DNA from: Domibacillus enclensis
GTDB lineage: Bacteria > Bacillota > Bacilli > Bacillales > Domibacillaceae
Assembly: GCF_900156125.1 (NCBI RefSeq)
Contig: NZ_FTLX01000007.1
Coordinates: 62,001-126,000 of the forward strand
Direction: 5' to 3'
DNA length: 64,000 nucleotides
Each line of letters starts with the position of its first letter. Position 1 is the stretch's first letter. Position numbers and translations under genes: made by a program. Under the pieces are notes generated by a model, which saw only the letters and a list, made by a program, of their open reading frames with translations, did no database searches and was not told the origin of the DNA. Of the stretch, positions 16,331-24,307 are shown in pieces.

Positions 16331-17278
16331 TTAATAAAGACCTTCGCCTTCATTCAGCCTTTTCACAACAAAGTTTACAAAGATAAGCAAAAACAAGTTA
16401 ATAACGGAGTTAAACAAGCCAATGGCCGTTGAATAAGCATAGTCGCCCGCTTGAAGACCAACCTTGTACACGTAAGTCGGAAGAATCTCAGAAGACGGAA
16501 TATTCATGTCTGTCTGCATCAAATACGCTTTCTCGAAGCCGATCGCCATAATGCCGCCTGCTGCCAGAATAAACAAAACGGCCATCACCGGCTTTAACGT
16601 CGGAAGATCAATGTGCCAGATTCGCTGCAGCAGGGATGCTCCGTCAATCGTTGCCGCGTCATGAAGCTGCGGGTCCACATTGGCCAAAGCGGCCACGTAA
16701 ATGATGGAAGACCAGCCTGCTGCCTGCCAGATGCCGGACAAAATGTACACAGACCGGAAATATTCAGGCTCTGTCATAAAAGCAACCGGCTTATCCATAA
16801 TAAGCGTAATCATCGTATTCACCATGCCGTTCGGTGACAAAAAGATAAACAGCATCCCTGTAATAACAACGACTGAAATGAAGTTCGGCGCATATAAAAT
16901 GAGCTGAAGATTTTTCTTTACGCGCTGGCGGCGTACCTGGTTAAGCATAAGCGCCAGCAAAATCGGAATCGGAAAACCAAGTACAAGCCCATAAAAGCTC
17001 AGCTTCAATGTATTCATGAAAATATCAAGAAAATTTGGCGAAGTAAGGAAGCTTTGAAAGTGTTGAAGTCCCACCCAGTCACTTCCCCAGATCCCTTTCA
17101 TCGGGCTGTAATCCTTAAAGGCAATGACAGCTCCATACATCGGCACATATTTGAACACAAACGTCAACAGGACCGCTGGAAGCAAAAACAAGTAAAGCAG
17201 ATAGTTTTGCATGACGTATTGCAGCACTTTATTTCGCTCTTTTTTTGTTGTTTTTTCAATAACGGATGTCCCTTCCAC
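16331..17278 (-). CDS. Sugar ABC transporter permease, LplB type
   Basis: A permease of about 315 residues. It has LplB features: YLFLLPAVLLTFVFKYVPMYGAVIAFKDY near the N-terminus and the EAA loop QLHDAATIDGASLLQRIWHI. The AAGGAGGG ribosome site directly abuts an ATG at 17284, so the GTG two codons later (17278) is the better start. A LacI-type operator (17307-17324) lies just upstream, inside the operon. Confidence 0.87.
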   Translation of the reverse strand: MEGTSVIEKTTKKERNKVLQYVMQNYLLYLFLLPAVLLTFVFKYVPMYGAVIAFKDYSPMKGIWGSDWVGLQHFQSFLTSPNFLDIFMNTLKLSFYGLVLGFPIPILLALMLNQVRRQRVKKNLQLILYAPNFISVVVITGMLFIFLSPNGMVNTMITLIMDKPVAFMTEPEYFRSVYILSGIWQAAGWSSIIYVAALANVDPQLHDAATIDGASLLQRIWHIDLPTLKPVMAVLFILAAGGIMAIGFEKAYLMQTDMNIPSSEILPTYVYKVGLQAGDYAYSTAIGLFNSVINLFLLIFVNFVVKRLNEGEGLY

Positions 17279-17306
17279 TACCATCCCTCCTTAACACTAT
17301 TTTTTC

Positions 17307-17324
17307 TGTCAACCGGTTTCATAT
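17307..17324. promoter_or_regulatory. LacI-type operator upstream of the LplB permease
   Basis: TGTCAACCGGTTTCATAT, with an AACCGGTT palindromic core. It is nearly identical to the two sites at the GH32 promoter. It lies between the GH32 stop and the permease start. Confidence 0.6.
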
Positions 17325-17335
17325 CACTCATACCT

Positions 17336-18829
17336 TTACGCCCAAATATTTTTTAACAGGTGAACATTTAATGAAAGCAGCTGCACTGATCCTTCTTCGG
17401 CAAACCATTCAACCCCGCGGCTGCTGCTGTCTGGAAAAATCAAATCGGTCATCGTCAATTCTCCATCGTTAGCGAACACTTCAACGGATGACCAGTCTAC
17501 ATATACCTTCAGCTTGACCTTGCCGTCCTTCGGCTTCAATTCCGCTTCATGCTTTACAGCAAAATCGCGGTGAAAGTCGCTTTTTCCTGACTGGGACCGG
17601 TCTATAAACAGCTTCTGTGCGTTTGCATCATAGCCGACGACCGTTTTTTCAAGAGAACCGCTGCAAAGCGCAAAACCGAATACGCCTGGCTCCTTTATGT
17701 CAAATTCAGCTTCAAGCTCATACGCATTTGTTTCAGGCGTGTACACAATCTGATTCCCAGCCATGAACTCATTTCTTTTTAACTCAATCGTTTCTGTACG
17801 GAGAGCAGCTGATTCCTTTACAGGAAGCTGACGTAAACGAATGCCCTGTTCCGTCATCGCAAGCGACAGCTCTCTTGGTAGCGTCATGGCTCCGCGCCAC
17901 GATTTGGACGGCGTCAAATTAGCGTATTTCCAGTTGCTCATCCAGCCGATATAAATTCGTCTGCTGTCGGACTCAGGAAGATCAGACCAGCTGACACCCG
18001 CGTAATTGTCCCGTCCGTGATCAAGCCAGAGCGTCGTGTCATGTGAATAGTCATTTTTAAATGTTTGGCCATCAAAATCACCGATAAAATATTGTGTTCT
18101 TGACCCTTCCAGGAAGTCGGGATTATCTCCAACACTAACGAGCAGCACCCACTTTTTCAACGCCTCGTTTCCGTTCACCGGAAGCTGAAATAAGTCCGGA
18201 CATTCCCATACGCCGTCATGAAAGCCTTGATTTTCACCAAATACACTGGCAAGCACCCAGCTTTTCAAGTCAGGAGATGTATAAAAGCTAATCGTTTGGC
18301 CCGTCGCCAAAACCATCACCCAGCGATTTGATTCCTCGTGCCAAAACACCTTCGGATCTCTGAAATCAGCTTGATTTTCGTCCAGCAGAACCGGATTTCC
18401 CTCGTACCTATTCCATGTTCTGCCGTTGTCTGTGCTGTATGCCAGGCTCTGGGCCTGAAATTTTTCACCGGAGTCCGGCTTCGTTCCGTCATGTGTGAAG
18501 ATGGCGACCAGTCCGCTTTGCCCACCAAAAAAGCCGGTTGTATCATTCCAGTCCACGACTGCACTGCCCGAAAAGATGGTGCCGATTTCATCCGGCTTTA
18601 GTGCAACCGGCAAGTGCTCCCAGTGAATCAAATCAACTGACACCGCATGCCCCCAGTGCATAGGTCCCCACGTGGTTCCATCCGGATGATGCTGGTAAAA
18701 CAAATGGTACTCGCCGTTGTAATACACCATGCCATTCGGATCGTTCAGCCAGTTCGTTTCCGGCGAGTAATGAAACTGCGGTCTAAATGTTTCTGTGTAA
18801 AAAGGTTCTTTCACGCTTATATTTGTCAT
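17336..18829 (-). CDS. GH32 beta-fructosidase (sucrose/fructan hydrolase), cytoplasmic
   Basis: A 497-residue glycoside hydrolase family 32 enzyme. The nucleophile is in WLNDPNG (Asp about 30), the transition-state stabiliser in FRDPK (Asp about 157) and the acid/base Glu in ECPDLF (about 208). A C-terminal beta-sandwich follows (about 345-497). There is no signal peptide, so it acts in the cytoplasm on sugar brought in by the ABC transporter encoded downstream, rather than as a secreted levanase. Since uptake is by ABC rather than PTS transport, unphosphorylated sucrose or short fructans are the likely substrates. Its promoter carries two operators and a possible cre site. Confidence 0.92.
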   Translation of the reverse strand: MTNISVKEPFYTETFRPQFHYSPETNWLNDPNGMVYYNGEYHLFYQHHPDGTTWGPMHWGHAVSVDLIHWEHLPVALKPDEIGTIFSGSAVVDWNDTTGFFGGQSGLVAIFTHDGTKPDSGEKFQAQSLAYSTDNGRTWNRYEGNPVLLDENQADFRDPKVFWHEESNRWVMVLATGQTISFYTSPDLKSWVLASVFGENQGFHDGVWECPDLFQLPVNGNEALKKWVLLVSVGDNPDFLEGSRTQYFIGDFDGQTFKNDYSHDTTLWLDHGRDNYAGVSWSDLPESDSRRIYIGWMSNWKYANLTPSKSWRGAMTLPRELSLAMTEQGIRLRQLPVKESAALRTETIELKRNEFMAGNQIVYTPETNAYELEAEFDIKEPGVFGFALCSGSLEKTVVGYDANAQKLFIDRSQSGKSDFHRDFAVKHEAELKPKDGKVKLKVYVDWSSVEVFANDGELTMTDLIFPDSSSRGVEWFAEEGSVQLLSLNVHLLKNIWA

Positions 18830-18852
18830 TGTCCAATTCCTTTCCCTTTTGA

Positions 18853-18866
18853 ATAAAACGCTTTCA
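18853..18866. promoter_or_regulatory. Candidate cre site upstream of the GH32 gene
   Basis: TGAAAGCGTTTTAT on the minus strand matches the CcpA cre consensus (TGWAANCGNTNWCA) at 12 of 14 positions. It lies between promoter and start codon, where CcpA would block elongation. Confidence 0.45.
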
Positions 18867-18878
18867 TTTATTGACTTT

Positions 18879-18918
18879 ATTTTATGTCATCCGGTTTCAT
18901 ATGTCAACCGGGTGACAT
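18879..18918 (-). promoter_or_regulatory. GH32 operon promoter with two overlapping LacI operators
   Basis: -35 TTGACA-type element (18902-18907 on the plus strand as TGTCAA), 17-base spacer, -10 TAAAAT (18879-18884). Operators TGTCATCCGGTTTCATAT (18885-18902) and TGTCAACCGGGTGACAT (18902-18918) fill the spacer and cover the -35 box. A bound repressor would exclude RNA polymerase. Confidence 0.75.
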
Positions 18919-18970
18919 AAAAAAATTTTTAAAACTGTCACCAAGTAAATTTAAGGTGAATCGCACGAAA

Positions 18971-19062
18971 GTATCGCCGGTATCTATTATTTACCGCTGA
19001 TATAAACAGTGGATCGCCAATATGTTGAAGATATCAGCGATAGCAGACGAATATCAGCGGTA
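18971..19062. repeat. 20-bp-phased short-word array (ATCGC/CGCTGATA words)
   Basis: The intergenic space between the GH32 promoter and the LacI gene holds words of the type TATCGCCGGTAT, ACCGCTGATAT, ATCGCCAATAT and, in the other orientation, ATATCAGCGATA and ATATCAGCGGTA. The CGC/GCG cores start at 18975, 18995, 19015, 19037 and 19057, i.e. steps of 20, 20, 22 and 20. The same words and step recur at 32275-32405. Confidence 0.65.
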
Positions 19063-19080
19063 TGTTCATTTTACTGTTTA

Positions 19081-20055
19081 TTACGTACTAGTCCCTTCAA
19101 GCAATTGAACAGGAAACACAAATTCTTTCTGGCTGCCTGGATCAAATATTCCTTCAATTTCTTCTACCAGCAGCTCGACCGCTTTTTCGGCAATATCCGA
19201 AATGGGCTGTTGAATGGTCGTTAAGTCAGGGAAAATATCTCTTACAAAGCTGGTGCCATCATAGCCAACCACTTTTAAATTCTCCGGAACCTTTATGCCT
19301 CTTTTTCTTGCTTCCGCTATCACCCGGGCAGCTATTTTATCATCACTGGCAAAAATACCGTCAACGTCCGGCTGTTCATCAAGCAAACGGCTGATAATTT
19401 CTTCAGCGTTGCCCATCACAGGGATTTCATACGTCAACGCTTCCATTTTATGTTCTTTCATCACGTCTTCATAAGCATCCCGGCGCTTATTGGCAGGGCT
19501 GGCCATCTCGCGCGTACCGTTAATATGAAGAATTCGCTTACATTTTTTCTCAATAAGCAACTCACTGGCCAGCCGGCCGCCCTGATAATTATCACTTGAG
19601 ACAACCGGAATCGTCTCCGACAAATACCGATCAATCGCCACGATAGGAAGAGAATGCTGATAGGCTTTGATCCCGAGGTTATGTGCACCGCTGATAATGC
19701 CGTCAACCTGGTTGCGCAGCAGCATTTCCACATACTGCTCTTCCTTTTCCGGCTGGCTGGAGCTGTTGCACAGCAGCACTCTGTACCCACGCTCAAAGCT
19801 GGCATTTTCCATATGGAATATCAGCTCTCCGTAAAAAGGATTAGCTGTTGTTGGAAAAATAAACCCGATCAAGTTGGTCCGCTGTGTGTAGAGCGATCTG
19901 GCTAAATCATTCGGGATGTAATTCAGCTCCTTCATCGCTTTCGCTACTTTTTCACGCACATCCACGCTTAAGTATCCCCGATTATTTAATACACGGGATA
20001 CCGTTGTGGGCGACACCCCTGCTAATTTTGCTACATCTTTTATTTTTGGCTTCAA
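19081..20055 (-). CDS. LacI-family repressor, upstream member of the sucrose/fructan locus
   Basis: A 324-residue regulator starting at TTG (20055) with AAGGA about 10 bases upstream. The HTH is KDVAKLAGVSPTTVSRVLNN, and the sensor domain follows from about residue 60 (FIFPTTANPFYGELIFHMEN). It is closely similar along its whole length to the LacI protein at 12718-13704, which points to a gene duplication flanking the operon they probably both control. It is transcribed towards the GH32 operon and separated from it by a word array. Confidence 0.88.
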   Translation of the reverse strand: MKPKIKDVAKLAGVSPTTVSRVLNNRGYLSVDVREKVAKAMKELNYIPNDLARSLYTQRTNLIGFIFPTTANPFYGELIFHMENASFERGYRVLLCNSSSQPEKEEQYVEMLLRNQVDGIISGAHNLGIKAYQHSLPIVAIDRYLSETIPVVSSDNYQGGRLASELLIEKKCKRILHINGTREMASPANKRRDAYEDVMKEHKMEALTYEIPVMGNAEEIISRLLDEQPDVDGIFASDDKIAARVIAEARKRGIKVPENLKVVGYDGTSFVRDIFPDLTTIQQPISDIAEKAVELLVEEIEGIFDPGSQKEFVFPVQLLEGTST

Positions 20056-20206
20056 TTATGACACGTCCTTAAACCGCTAACTTTCTCTCTATTGTCTCAT
20101 TGAAAAGACCCCTCAGGCAAGAATGATCCGCTTCGAGATGTAAGTTTTTCTTTTCCCGCTTGCCGCATGCTATAGTAATTGTATTCATTGAACGGAGGCG
20201 GCCATT

Positions 20207-21349
20207 ATGCGGGCGTTTGTTTATCTTATCGTCTTTTTTTCTTTTTTTGATTTATTCACGCAGCTGCCGATTATGAGTCCCTTTGCGGAATCGCTCGGGG
20301 CAACACCTTTCTTAACCGGCCTTGTTGTTGGAATGTATTCTTTTTCAAACACCATCGGCAATGTTCTGTCCGGATTTTGGACAGACCGAAAAGGCCCCTT
20401 TCTTGTTCTGCTGACAGGTCTTTTCACTACCGGCGCGGCTCTTCTTCTTTATCAAGCCGTCTCAGATGCATGGTCCTTGCTGCTCGTCCGGTTTGTTCAC
20501 GGCTTGCTCGCCGGCCTCATTACGCCTGCTGCCTTTACGTATTTAGCCAACCATACAGCGAACGAGCAAAAAGGAAAAGGCGCTGCGATTTCAGGGGCGT
20601 TTGTCGGCATGGCAGCGATTGTCGGACCGGCCTTTAGCGGCATTATGTCAAGCCGGACGAGCGAGGCAGCTGTTCTCGGAGTAACCGCAGCAGCGATGCT
20701 TTTACTCGGCACACTCGCTTTTCTTTTATTAAAAAAGCAGCCAGCTCCCGCTGCTCACAATCGATCACTGCCCCCGCCTTTACGTGAGCTTTTCCGAAAC
20801 ACGGGTGTGCTCAAGGCCTTTACCGGCGCTTTTCTGCTCATGTTTTCACAGGGTGTGCTCGCTTATATGCTCCCTTTAAAAGTGACACGGCTCGGGTTCG
20901 ATGCGCAAACAAGCGGTCTTCTTTTAAGCACCTTTGGTGTCGTCGCCATACTCGTGTTTCTATCGCCATTAAACCGCTTGTTTGACAGGCTGTCACCTGA
21001 CGTAACGTTTTCATTTGGCATTTCGACAATGGGGGTCAGCCTGTTGCTGATCAGTCAGGCAGAAGCAGACATCTTTCTTTATAGCGTAATGGGATTGTAC
21101 GGCGTCGGCTTCGCCTTTTTATTTCCTTCGATTAATTCCTTGCTCATCAACACGGTTTCACCGGATGTCCGGGGCCGGGCGTACGGCTATTTTTATGCCT
21201 TTTTTTCACTTGGTGTTGTGGCAGGATCTACCGTTACGGGAGGACTCGCTCTCGAACCGTCTCAAGGACTGCTGCTCACAGGACTGCTTCTTTGCGGGGC
21301 AGGTCTGCTCGTCATCCTTCTTCACGCAAAAAAAGCATCCGTTCGTTAA
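20207..21349 (+). CDS. MFS transporter, drug-efflux-like
   Basis: A 380-residue major facilitator protein with twelve predicted membrane segments. The loop 2-3 motif is GFWTDRKGPFLVLLTG (close to GxxxDRxGRR), and the proline-rich motif of segment 5 (GMAAIVGPAFSGIMSS, motif C gxxxGPxxGG-like) suggests an antiporter of the drug:H+ type. An AACGGAGG ribosome site lies 6 bases before the ATG. It stands alone, divergent from the LacI gene; the substrate cannot be told. Confidence 0.8.
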   Translation: MRAFVYLIVFFSFFDLFTQLPIMSPFAESLGATPFLTGLVVGMYSFSNTIGNVLSGFWTDRKGPFLVLLTGLFTTGAALLLYQAVSDAWSLLLVRFVHGLLAGLITPAAFTYLANHTANEQKGKGAAISGAFVGMAAIVGPAFSGIMSSRTSEAAVLGVTAAAMLLLGTLAFLLLKKQPAPAAHNRSLPPPLRELFRNTGVLKAFTGAFLLMFSQGVLAYMLPLKVTRLGFDAQTSGLLLSTFGVVAILVFLSPLNRLFDRLSPDVTFSFGISTMGVSLLLISQAEADIFLYSVMGLYGVGFAFLFPSINSLLINTVSPDVRGRAYGYFYAFFSLGVVAGSTVTGGLALEPSQGLLLTGLLLCGAGLLVILLHAKKASVR

Positions 21350-21365
21350 GATCGGGTGCTTTTTT
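21328..21365. terminator. Bidirectional terminator between the MFS and EAL genes
   Basis: AAAAAAGCATCCG pairs with CGGGTGCTTTTTT. The MFS stop codon lies in the loop. It serves both converging genes. Confidence 0.8.
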
Positions 21366-21372
21366 GTTCTGG

Positions 21373-22338
21373 TTAAATAACTTGAATCGCGGCTGCCGGC
21401 TTGGCGGAAGGCTTTCCAAAAAAGTAGCCCTGCGCAAGCGGAATTCCCGCTTCACGGCAATAATCGTATTCTTCTTTTCGCTCAATGCCCTCTGCCAGTG
21501 TTTTAATGCCCAAATTCGACGCTGTATGCAGAGCTCTGTTAATAAACGCCTGCTTTTCTTCATCCTGATCACAATAGGAGACATATGAGCGGTCAATTTT
21601 GATGTAGTCCGGCTTTAGCTGCTCCAGCATTTCAATCGTGGAAAAGCCCGCCCCCACATCATCAAGCGCTACTTTAATGCCTTCTCTTTTATAAACATTC
21701 AGCACTTTTTTCAAATGATCCACATCTTCTATTTTTTCTGTTTCCACCACTTCAAACACAAGATCATCCGGGTTCACATTATATTTCTCAATAATATTGA
21801 AGGTGTGCCGCAAACAAAATTCCGGATTGTAGATCGTCGAAGGCAAAAAGTTAATAAAGCTTTTCTGACCATCCTGAATGTGTTCCTTGCGCGCCACAAT
21901 CGCACTTTCCCTCGCCTGCTTGTCCAGGTAAGAATGCATGCCCAATTTTTGAGCGGTATCAAACAGCCGGCCCGGTGGAATAGCGGCTTCTTCATTTGTT
22001 CTCAAAAGGGATTCATAGCCGTATACGCTTCCAGACGCCGTTTCAACAATCGGCTGCAAAAAGCTGACAAACTGCCCTTTTTCAATAACACGGATGACTT
22101 CTTGATGCGAAAACCATTCCACTACATCGCGGAGCGGAGCTGTTCTGACCGGTGCCTGATCCTCTGGTCTTCCGATCCCTCCCATTAACCCCTTTGCTTG
22201 CATAAGCTCAAGTTTTTCTTCCGCTTCCTTGATCGTTTGAAAATCGAAAAAAGACCAGTTTTCTTCATTTGAAATAAATAACCGCCCCGGTTCATAAAAA
22301 CGAACCGGAATCCGGCATTCTATACAGCTCTCCGCCAT
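21373..22338 (-). CDS. EAL-domain cyclic-di-GMP phosphodiesterase
   Basis: A 321-residue protein with an 80-residue N-terminal part containing CIEC and a full EAL domain (about 85-320). The catalytic set is present: the EAL position reads ESLLR, then NFLPS, FEVVETEKIED, ALDDVGAGFS, IKIDRSYV, EGIE and AQGYFFGKP. It is therefore likely to degrade c-di-GMP to pGpG. The N-terminal CxxC hints at a metal or redox-sensing segment, as in other small Bacillus EAL proteins such as PdeH/YuxH. The ATG at 22338 follows AAAGGGG; a frame to 22371 lacks a binding site. No membrane segment is present. Confidence 0.88.
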   Translation of the reverse strand: MAESCIECRIPVRFYEPGRLFISNEENWSFFDFQTIKEAEEKLELMQAKGLMGGIGRPEDQAPVRTAPLRDVVEWFSHQEVIRVIEKGQFVSFLQPIVETASGSVYGYESLLRTNEEAAIPPGRLFDTAQKLGMHSYLDKQARESAIVARKEHIQDGQKSFINFLPSTIYNPEFCLRHTFNIIEKYNVNPDDLVFEVVETEKIEDVDHLKKVLNVYKREGIKVALDDVGAGFSTIEMLEQLKPDYIKIDRSYVSYCDQDEEKQAFINRALHTASNLGIKTLAEGIERKEEYDYCREAGIPLAQGYFFGKPSAKPAAAIQVI

Positions 22339-22555
22339 GTGCTCATACCCCTTTTGTTGAATTGACTGCAAAAAACGTCATCTATACCCTTAGTCCCCTT
22401 TCTATGAAACGTCTAAACTCTTCCTTAAAAAATAAATAAGTATTTATGACTAGTTTACCTTCATTCTACAGTTTGCTGCCTGTTGACTTGTTTAAAGAAA
22501 AACAAAAGCGGTTAAACTAAATAGAACTTAACTCTTCGCAAGGAGGAATACGATT

Positions 22556-22948
22556 ATGACAGCAATTGTTTTGTTTGATGGCGACTGCAACTTTTGTGAT
22601 GCAAGTGTTCAATTTATTATACAGCGTGACTCGAAAGGCTATTTCAACTATGCATCTCTGCAAAGCGATGTTGGCCAAAAGCTTTTAAAGGAACACAATA
22701 TGCCAGAGGATCTCGACAGCTTCATGCTTGTTGAGGATGGCGAGGCGTATATTAAATCGGCTGCGGCTCTGCGGATTACCCGTCATCTCGACGGTGCCTG
22801 GAAGTTGCTTTATGCGCTGATTGTACTGCCTGCGCCGCTTCGTAACTTTGTTTATGACTATATCGCGGCCAACCGGTATAAATGGTTCGGCAAAAAAGAC
22901 GATCATTGCATGCTGCCATCACCGGAAGTACGCCAGCGTTTTTTATAA
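22556..22948 (+). CDS. yuxK: DCC-family thiol-disulfide oxidoreductase (YuxK-like)
   Basis: A 130-residue protein beginning with the DCC-family motif LFDGDCNFCDASVQFIIQRD (the CNFC pair about residues 12-15). The family has a thioredoxin-like fold and is predicted to act in redox reactions; the later RNFVYDYIAANRYKWFGK segment is also typical. GCAAGGAGG lies upstream of the ATG. It is divergent from the EAL gene and monocistronic. Confidence 0.85.
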   Translation: MTAIVLFDGDCNFCDASVQFIIQRDSKGYFNYASLQSDVGQKLLKEHNMPEDLDSFMLVEDGEAYIKSAAALRITRHLDGAWKLLYALIVLPAPLRNFVYDYIAANRYKWFGKKDDHCMLPSPEVRQRFL

Positions 22949-22954
22949 GAGCAA

Positions 22955-22984
22955 GAACCTGCCGCAAAAGCAGGTTCTTTTTTT
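22955..22984 (+). terminator. Terminator after yuxK
   Basis: GAACCTGC pairs with GCAGGTTC around a 7-base loop, followed by seven T. Confidence 0.88.
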
Positions 22985-23137
22985 AGTCAGAAAACCTCCC
23001 AAGCCGGTTTCTTCCTTTATGGCAATCCATTATGATAGGGCTAGTCCAGTGGCGATTGCGACAGAATTATTTATTCGTCTCGGCAGATCGTGATACACTA
23101 GACCCACATCATTTTTTCATAACGGAGCTGAATCGGT

Positions 23138-23614
23138 ATGGCATCAAAATATAGCATCCCTGACCTAGGCATTGACGAGATCGATAAACAGATTTTATCT
23201 CTTTTGCATGAAAACAGCCGAATTTCGTACACAGACATCGCCAAGCAGGTGGACCTTTCACGTGTCGCTGTCCAGGCTCGGATCAATAGTTTAACGGAGC
23301 AGGGCGTGATCGAAAAGTTCACGACGGTCATCAACCCGGCTAAAATCGGCATTCACGTATCTGCTTTTTTCAACGTGGAAGTGGAACCTCAATTTTTAGA
23401 GCAGGTGGCCACTCACCTTGAAACAGAGCCCGCTGTTACAAGCCTTTACCACATGACCGGCCCCAGCAAGCTGCACATGCACGGGATCTTCACCGACAAT
23501 CAGGAAATGGAGCGTTTTTTAGCAGAAAAGCTGTACCCGCTGCAGGGTGTTGTCAGCGTGGATTGCCAGATTTTGATTAAACGGTATAAAAGCCGGATGG
23601 GTATGAAGCTGTAA
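23138..23614 (+). CDS. chrS: Lrp/AsnC-family regulator, ChrS (YwrC)-like
   Basis: A 158-residue regulator: an N-terminal HTH ([37 protein letters not shown]) and a C-terminal RAM sensor domain (about 70-150). In B. subtilis the Lrp-type ChrS (YwrC) lies beside ywrD (gamma-glutamyltransferase) and the chromate genes ywrA/ywrB and represses the latter. Here ggt and the two chromate genes follow within 4 kb, so this is the likely orthologue. A repeat (copy 2) separates it from ggt. Confidence 0.75.
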   Translation: MASKYSIPDLGIDEIDKQILSLLHENSRISYTDIAKQVDLSRVAVQARINSLTEQGVIEKFTTVINPAKIGIHVSAFFNVEVEPQFLEQVATHLETEPAVTSLYHMTGPSKLHMHGIFTDNQEMERFLAEKLYPLQGVVSVDCQILIKRYKSRMGMKL

Positions 23615-23659
23615 TGAGTTGATCGAATGACGGCTGAATCCAATTCTGTCCAAGTAGAA

Positions 23660-24240
23660 AGAAGCTGAGACATAACAATGAGATTGGCTCGTGAATCCGA
23701 ACGATCTAGTAACTGAAAGCCTTGATGCTTCTTTTTTCTTGAAAAAGCACATACAGGGGCTCCGGGCTGCCGGCTCCGCTTTTCTATGTGGCGAACGCTG
23801 AACCAGCCCAAAGTGCGCGGCTGTTTCAGCCTGTCCGCTCGTCACATGGAAGTCTCCGCCGGCCTCCCTGCGCCCATTGTGGTTCTATTGAAGCAGTGAA
23901 GATAAAAATGTTTGAAAAGGGCTTGTTTTCAATGACTAACGAATGGATGTATGGGAACCGCTTTCTCTTTTTTACACGAATAACAGAGTGAGGTTTTTTG
24001 TTACGCATTCAGAACGCTTCTCTTTAGGTTTTATCAGTTGCTTGTCCTCCCCACGAAGGGCGGCTGGCGCAGGACGAAGACTCGAGAGGGATCAGGGGGG
24101 AAGGTGAGATCCACTTTTGGAGCGTAGCGATAAAAGTTAGCTCACCGCCCGCCCCTCCGAACGCGAAGTCCTGCAGAAGCCGCCCTTTCTGTGTTCGCGC
24201 AAGCGCATTCACTAAACAATTTACCATCATGAAGAGCTCA
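23660..24240. repeat. Composite structured repeat, copy 2
   Basis: This fills most of the 690 bases between the Lrp and ggt genes. It opens with the ACATAACAATGAGATTGG segment shared with copy 1. Module 1 (23754-23883) has conserved arms GGGGCTCCGGGCTGCCGG and GCCGGCCTCCCTGCGCCC around an inner hairpin with arms ATGTG/CACAT, CTGAA/TTCAG and AGCC/GGCT. Module 2 (24057-24186) is one long nested hairpin: AGGGCGGCT/AGCCGCCCT, GCAGGAC/GTCCTGC, GGTGAG/CTCACC and ACTTTTA-type/TAAAAGT. The end (ACTAAACAATTTACCATCAT) is shared with copy 1. No protein is convincing in it. Confidence 0.75.
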
Positions 24241-24244
24241 AAAG

Positions 24245-24273
24245 AAAGCCGAATTTGAATCATCCGGCTTTTT
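24245..24273 (-). terminator. Terminator of the MFS-ggt operon
   Basis: AAAGCCG pairs with CGGCTTT; the minus-strand tail is TTTCTTTT. It lies right after the ggt stop, at the end of repeat copy 2. Confidence 0.65.
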
Positions 24274-24307
24274 CTTTTATCCAGAACCTTTGTCCCTAGC
24301 TCTTTCA

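Noticed and set aside
23660-24240. Insertion sequence remnant
   Set aside because: No transposase fragment is readable in any frame and no terminal inverted repeats bound the whole copy; it is described as a structured repeat instead.
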